DNA of 64,000 nt from Georgenia ruanii (GTDB taxonomy: Bacteria; Actinomycetota; Actinomycetes; Actinomycetales; Actinomycetaceae). The stretch lies in NCBI RefSeq assembly GCF_009193175.1, contig NZ_VUKE01000011.1:62001-126000 (forward strand). The letters run 5' to 3'. Made by a program: the position numbers and the translations under genes. The notes below the pieces were generated by a model that worked only from the letters and a program-made list of their open reading frames with translations, searched no databases and was not told where the DNA came from. Positions 59,991 through 64,000 of this stretch are shown here, piece by piece; the stretch's first letter is position 1, and each line of letters begins with the position of its first letter.

Positions 59991-61469
59991 CTAGACGCTC
60001 CCGTGCGCCGTCCAGCCGAACGACGCCGCGCCAGGCGTCGCCGTCGGCCGTGTCACTCCCGCCGTCTCCCCCGCCCCCGCGCCGCCGACCAGGACTCGGG
60101 TGAGCGCCTCGCCGTCGTCCATCATCTCCGTCAACGCGGCGCGCAGGTCCGCGTCCCCGACGTCGGCGCCCCCGCGCTCGACGGCGCGCAGCACCGCCCG
60201 GCGCACGAGCTCCTTGGTGAACGACGCCGTGGTGCCCTCCGCCGCGGCCGCGACCTCGTCGAGCGCGGCGGGCGAGAACGGCAGGTCGGCGGCGTACAGC
60301 GCCAGGAGGGCCCGGCGGGCCTCGGCGCCGGGCAGCGGGATCTCGACGGCCAGGTCGACCCGGCCGGGGCGCTGGGCCAGCGCCGGCTCGAGCATGTCGG
60401 CCCGGTTGGTGGTGAGCAGGAAGACGACGTCGGCGTCGGCGGCCAGGCCGTCGAGGGTGTCGAGCACCTCGAACAGCAGCGGCGAGGAGGTGCGGTGGCT
60501 GCGCTCCTCGGCGACGAGGTCGCAGTCCTCGAGCACGACGATCGCCGGCTGCAACGCCCGGGCGACCTCGGCGGCGTGGTGGACGAACTGCAGCGACGTC
60601 CCCGACAGCAGGATGACGGTGGCCTCGCGCGCCGCGCCGACGAGGTAGCGCACGGTGTGGGTCTTGCCGGTCCCGGGCGGGCCGTAGAGCAGCACGCCAC
60701 GCTTGAGGTGCTGGCCCGCGGCGAGCAGCTCCCCGCGGTGCCGGGCGATGCCGAGGACGTGGCGCTCGATCCGCTCCAGCCGACCGGCCGGCAGCACGAC
60801 GTCGCCGGCGGCCACGTCCGGGCGCGGCACGAAGGTCACCCCGCCCGCGCTGGACCCGTACTCCGACGGCGCGAAGGTCACCACCTTCCCGCGCAGCACG
60901 CTGTGGGCGTTCATGGCGGTGCGAATCTCGGCCAGCAGCGCCTCGGCGACGCCGTCGGCCGTGGCGAGCACCTCGAGCTTCGGTGCCTGCCCGAACTGCG
61001 GGTTGCCCGCGCGCTCGAGCACCGCCACCGGGTGGCGGGCGCCGTCGCGGATGACGCGGAACAGGTGCAGCCCGAACGCCACGGTGGCGCGCTCCTCCGC
61101 CGGCCCCACCGGCGCCGTGTGGTAGTCGACGGGGCCGAGCGGGAACATCCCGTGGGTGGTCAGCTGGAGGATCTCCGAGAGGCTGTTGTGCCAGCGCTGG
61201 TCGCCGCCCCCGATGCCGATCAGCTCGCCGCCGCCGTGGGCGGCGACGACGCGCTCGAGCGCCACGTCGGCGTCCACGACGCGCAGCGGGCTGAGCATCT
61301 CCGTGAGCACCGCGATGCCGCGCGGGTCGGTGCCGAGGTGGGCCTCGAGGACCGGGAGCAGCGGCGCGGCGCCCGCCGAGCGCCGGGCCTGGGCCTGCTC
61401 GGCGGCGGCCTCGGCCAGGCGCTGGAAGGCGTCGAGGAAGTTCTCGAGGGGCACGGGCGACTCGCTCAT
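59991..61469 (-). CDS. AAA-family ATPase (FtsH/CDC48-like core)
   Basis: This 492-residue protein has an unassigned N-terminal domain (about 1-240) and one AAA domain: Walker A GPPGTGKT near residue 260, a Walker B variant IVVLEDCDL near 311, sensor-1 LTTNRAD and an arginine-finger-like AQRPGRVD. No protease or membrane segment is visible. The function is unknown, perhaps a remodelling ATPase. ATG at 61469. Confidence 0.8.
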   Translation of the reverse strand: MSESPVPLENFLDAFQRLAEAAAEQAQARRSAGAAPLLPVLEAHLGTDPRGIAVLTEMLSPLRVVDADVALERVVAAHGGGELIGIGGGDQRWHNSLSEILQLTTHGMFPLGPVDYHTAPVGPAEERATVAFGLHLFRVIRDGARHPVAVLERAGNPQFGQAPKLEVLATADGVAEALLAEIRTAMNAHSVLRGKVVTFAPSEYGSSAGGVTFVPRPDVAAGDVVLPAGRLERIERHVLGIARHRGELLAAGQHLKRGVLLYGPPGTGKTHTVRYLVGAAREATVILLSGTSLQFVHHAAEVARALQPAIVVLEDCDLVAEERSHRTSSPLLFEVLDTLDGLAADADVVFLLTTNRADMLEPALAQRPGRVDLAVEIPLPGAEARRALLALYAADLPFSPAALDEVAAAAEGTTASFTKELVRRAVLRAVERGGADVGDADLRAALTEMMDDGEALTRVLVGGAGAGETAGVTRPTATPGAASFGWTAHGSV

Positions 61470-61612
61470 GCCCCGCATCGTGGCAGGCGGGGCGGTGCTC
61501 CCGTGACGTTTCGGACGTGTTCGTGCAACCGGCGCACGATCGCGGACCGCCGTGTCTCCGCGTTCTGGTAGAGATGCTCCGTATCTGCTGACGAGCACGG
61601 AACGAGCGGCAC

Positions 61613-62905
61613 ATGAACGGCTACGCCGTCGTCGACCTGGAGACCACCGGCCTGCGTCCCGGCGGGCACGACCGCGTCGTCGAGGTCGGCGTCGTCCTCC
61701 TCTCCCCCACGGGCGAGGTCGAGGACACCTGGTCCACCCTGGTCAACCCCGAGCGCGACCTCGGCCCGCAGGACGTCCACGGCATCCGCGCCGCCGACGT
61801 CCTCGCGGCCCCCACCTTCGCCGACCTCGCCGGGACGCTGACCACGCTCCTGCGCGGGCGCACCTTCGTTGCGCACAACGCCCGGTTCGACGCCGGCTTC
61901 CTCACCGCCGCCTACCTGCGGGTCGGCCACGCGGTCCCGCTGACGGCCGAGACGACGCTGTGCACGCTGCGCTGGGCGGGCCGCCTGCTCCCCCAGGCGC
62001 CGCGCACGCTGGCCGGGTGCTGCGCGTCCGTCGGCGTCCCGCTCGAGCACCACCACAGCGCGCTCGCCGACGCCACCGCCGCCGCGGGGCTGCTGCGCCA
62101 CTATCTCGAGCTCGCCGGCCTGCCCCGGGCGGACGTCGCCCCCGGTCTCGGCGCACCGGGCCGGTGGACGCCGCCGTGGTGGGAGACCGTCGCGGCCGCC
62201 GAGCGGGCGGCCTGGCCCGCCATCCCCGACGGTGGGGCCCGGTGCGTGGTGCGCGGCAACGCCACCGAGCGCGAGGTGCCCTTCCTCTCCCGCCTGGTCG
62301 ACTCACTGGTAGCGGTGCCCGGCAGCGAGGCCCAGACGGACTACCTCGCCCTGCTCGACCACGCCCTGATGGACCGCGTCCTGTCCGTGCGCGAGCAGCA
62401 GGCCCTCGTCGCTACCGCGCACGACCTGGCCATCGACCAGCCCACGGCCATCGCCCTGCACCGTGCCTACCTGCGGTCCCTCGCCCGCGCGGCCATCGCT
62501 GACGGCGTCGTCTCCGCCGCTGAGCGCGAGGACCTCCACGCGGTCGCGAGCCTCCTCGATCTCGACCCCGCCGAGGTCGACGGCGCCCTGGACGCCGAGG
62601 CCGGTGCCGGGGTACCGCCGCCGCTCGACGACGCGGCGCTGGCGCCGACGGTCGAGCACTTCCGCCTCGCGCCCGGTGACAAGGTGGTCTTCACCGGGGA
62701 GATGGCCGAGCCGCGCGAGGTGTGGCAGGCCCGCGCGGCCGCGGCGGGCCTGGTCCCGCACCCGAACGTGACGAAGCAGGTGCGTCTCGTCGTCGCCGCG
62801 GACCCGGACTCCCTGTCCGGCAAGGCGCGCAAGGCGGCCGGGTACGGCATCCCGATCGTCACCGAGGCGGCCTTCGGGCGGATGCTGGCGGCGGCGCTCG
62901 TCTAG
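61613..62905 (+). CDS. DEDDh exonuclease with central TerB-like and C-terminal BRCT domains
   Basis: This 430-residue protein has a DnaQ-like 3'-5' exonuclease at residues 1-180 (VVDLETTGL, FVAHNARFDAGF and HHSALADATAA supply the DEDDh residues), a helical TerB-like segment (about 285-345, with ARAAIADGVVSAAERED) and a C-terminal BRCT domain (DKVVFTGEMAEPREVWQARA). It may edit or resect DNA. The combination resembles actinobacterial DnaQ-BRCT fusions. Confidence 0.85.
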   Translation: MNGYAVVDLETTGLRPGGHDRVVEVGVVLLSPTGEVEDTWSTLVNPERDLGPQDVHGIRAADVLAAPTFADLAGTLTTLLRGRTFVAHNARFDAGFLTAAYLRVGHAVPLTAETTLCTLRWAGRLLPQAPRTLAGCCASVGVPLEHHHSALADATAAAGLLRHYLELAGLPRADVAPGLGAPGRWTPPWWETVAAAERAAWPAIPDGGARCVVRGNATEREVPFLSRLVDSLVAVPGSEAQTDYLALLDHALMDRVLSVREQQALVATAHDLAIDQPTAIALHRAYLRSLARAAIADGVVSAAEREDLHAVASLLDLDPAEVDGALDAEAGAGVPPPLDDAALAPTVEHFRLAPGDKVVFTGEMAEPREVWQARAAAAGLVPHPNVTKQVRLVVAADPDSLSGKARKAAGYGIPIVTEAAFGRMLAAALV

Positions 62906-63038
62906 CAGTGCCCGGCCACCCGTCGCGCTCCGTGTGGGAGCCGGTGTCGCCGCCTCCTCACGCGGCCGCCTCGATCGGCCGGCACGAGGGGCCGCGAGCA
63001 CCTGAGCCGCGACGGGAGGAGGGCGGGCCCTGCCGCGG

Positions 63039-63545
63039 TCAGCCCGCGCTCGGGGTGAGCGGCGCCCCGGACGGCGTGCCGCCGTCCTGCTCGCCCGAGG
63101 GGCACAGGTGCGGGATGCCGTCGGTCCCGGCGGTGTACAGCCACTCGCGGTCGCCGCGGGCCAGGACCACGCGGTAGCCGTCGACGAGCGCCTGGGTGTA
63201 CATGTGGCCCGGCTGCGGGCAGCCGAGGGCGCCGTCGGGGAAGGTCTCCCGCTGGGCGAGGACCACGGTGATCGGCTCGGTCCCACCCCCGAGCCTGTTG
63301 GCGAGGTCGGCGACGGCGGCGTCGGCCACCGCGGCGGGTTCCGGTGGCACGGTGCTCCCTTGGGTCGGGCCCGGCGTGGGGCTGGCGGAGGTCGGCGCGG
63401 GGGTGGTGGGTGAGGGGCTCGGCCGGCCGCCCCCGGCGCAGCCGGCGAGCAGCGCGCCGGCGCAGGCCGCGGCGGCGACGAGCCGGACGGCGCGGCGTGC
63501 GCGGGCAGGCACGCCACCACGCGGGACGGTGGGGTCGGGTCGCAT
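63039..63545 (-). CDS. Secreted lipoprotein
   Basis: This 168-residue protein has a basic N-terminus, a hydrophobic stretch and lipobox LLAGC, then a Pro/Ser/Thr-rich linker and a small globular part with two Cys (ALGCPQPGHMYTQALVDGYR and LCPSG). The family is unknown. It starts one base after the stop of the carbonic anhydrase gene on the same strand. Confidence 0.7.
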   Translation of the reverse strand: MRPDPTVPRGGVPARARRAVRLVAAAACAGALLAGCAGGGRPSPSPTTPAPTSASPTPGPTQGSTVPPEPAAVADAAVADLANRLGGGTEPITVVLAQRETFPDGALGCPQPGHMYTQALVDGYRVVLARGDREWLYTAGTDGIPHLCPSGEQDGGTPSGAPLTPSAG

Positions 63546-63546
63546 C

Positions 63547-64000
63547 TCAGCCCCAGGCCTCGCGGTGCCGGCTCTTGAGGGCCACGTAGGTCATGGAGTT
63601 CTCGAGCATCTTCGCGCGCTGCTCGGCGGACAGCTCGCGCCGCACCTTCGCCGGGACCCCGGCGACCAGGGAGCCCGGCGGCACCTCCATGCCCTCGGGG
63701 ACCACCGCCCCGGCGGCGACGAGGCTGCCGCGGCCGATGCGGGCGCCGTTGAGCACCACCGAGCCCATCCCGATGAGGCAGTCGTCCTCCACGGTGCACC
63801 CGTGCAGCACCGCCCGGTGGCCGACCGAGACGTTCTCGCCCACCCGGACCGGGTGCCCGGGGTCGGTGTGGACGATGCAACCGTCCTGGATGTTCGAGCC
63901 GGCGCCGATGTCGATGGTGTCCATGTCCCCGCGCAGCACCGCGTGGTAGAAGACGCTGGCCTCGGCGGCGAGCGTCACCTTGCCGACGAGCACCGCGCCC
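63547..64000 (-). CDS. Gamma carbonic anhydrase-like protein (partial, 5' end outside window)
   Basis: The visible 151 residues form a left-handed beta-helix of hexapeptide repeats typical of YrdA/PaaY-type gamma carbonic anhydrases: FYHAVLRGDMDTIDIGAGSN, CIVHTDPGHP (first metal His), SVGHRAVLHGC (second and third His), LIGMGSVVLNGA and VAGVPAKVRRELS. It is a trimeric zinc or iron enzyme; CO2 hydration is known for some members only. The start lies beyond 64000. Confidence 0.9.
   Translation of the reverse strand, partial: GAVLVGKVTLAAEASVFYHAVLRGDMDTIDIGAGSNIQDGCIVHTDPGHPVRVGENVSVGHRAVLHGCTVEDDCLIGMGSVVLNGARIGRGSLVAAGAVVPEGMEVPPGSLVAGVPAKVRRELSAEQRAKMLENSMTYVALKSRHREAWG

Overview
The window comes from a very GC-rich actinomycete chromosome, probably Micrococcales (Cellulomonas/Georgenia-like; genus is a guess). 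The evidence is extreme GC at third codon positions, many GTG starts, F420-type, Rv2578c-type and MmyB-type families, SARP-like regulators, and at least nine genes whose start codon lies only 6-8 nt downstream of a TANNNT -10 box, as in leaderless actinobacterial transcripts. I saw no rRNA, tRNA, CRISPR array or insertion sequence.

Layout. 1-3.4 kb: poorly characterised small genes. 3.4-5.1 kb: an AlkD-like gene divergent from an SRPBCC/ArsR pair, with two identical operators between them. 5.3-10.3 kb: a tightly overlapping five-gene operon encoding a THI5/NMT1-type lipoprotein, a GntR regulator fused to a COG0212 (5-formyl-THF cycloligase-like) domain, a stand-alone COG0212 protein, an ABC ATPase and a tandem-fused permease. 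It ends in a 44-bp perfect palindrome. 10.4-17.6 kb: a two-component flavin monooxygenase cluster, an MmyB-type regulator, a DHA2 exporter and a PPOX/F420 enzyme. 17.7-20.7 kb: a FrcBCA-like sugar ABC transporter. 20.7-21.1 kb: remnants of an AraC regulator and an SDR. 21.2-22.6 kb: a PH-domain protein with no normal start codon and an aldo/keto reductase. 22.7-26.8 kb: a defence island of AT-richer PARIS-like genes (AAA ATPase plus DUF4435 Toprim) and a PD-(D/E)XK-DUF2075 helicase. 27-33.4 kb: DUF554, then FAD oxidase plus SARP/BTAD-AAA regulator (module 1). 33.5-37.6 kb: a NarL-type two-component system and a DHA2 exporter. 37.7-49.9 kb: mixed housekeeping and small genes, including gene remnants. 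50-54.9 kb: a second copy of the oxidase/SARP module. 54.9-64 kb: Zn-dehydrogenase, truncated XRE gene, cupin, pgi, radical SAM protein, AAA ATPase, DEDDh exonuclease, lipoprotein and gamma carbonic anhydrase.

How genes work together. The two oxidase/regulator modules share gene order, and each oxidase is preceded by three direct repeats with exact 11-bp period, a typical SARP operator layout; the same 10-bp gap leads to a CANNGT box in both. This is strong internal evidence that the adjacent large regulator activates its oxidase. The COG0212 operon looks like a transporter plus salvage enzyme system with an unusual regulator whose effector domain is a degenerate copy of the neighbouring enzyme. 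The PARIS-like pair and the helicase-nuclease lie on one strand and may form one defence operon.
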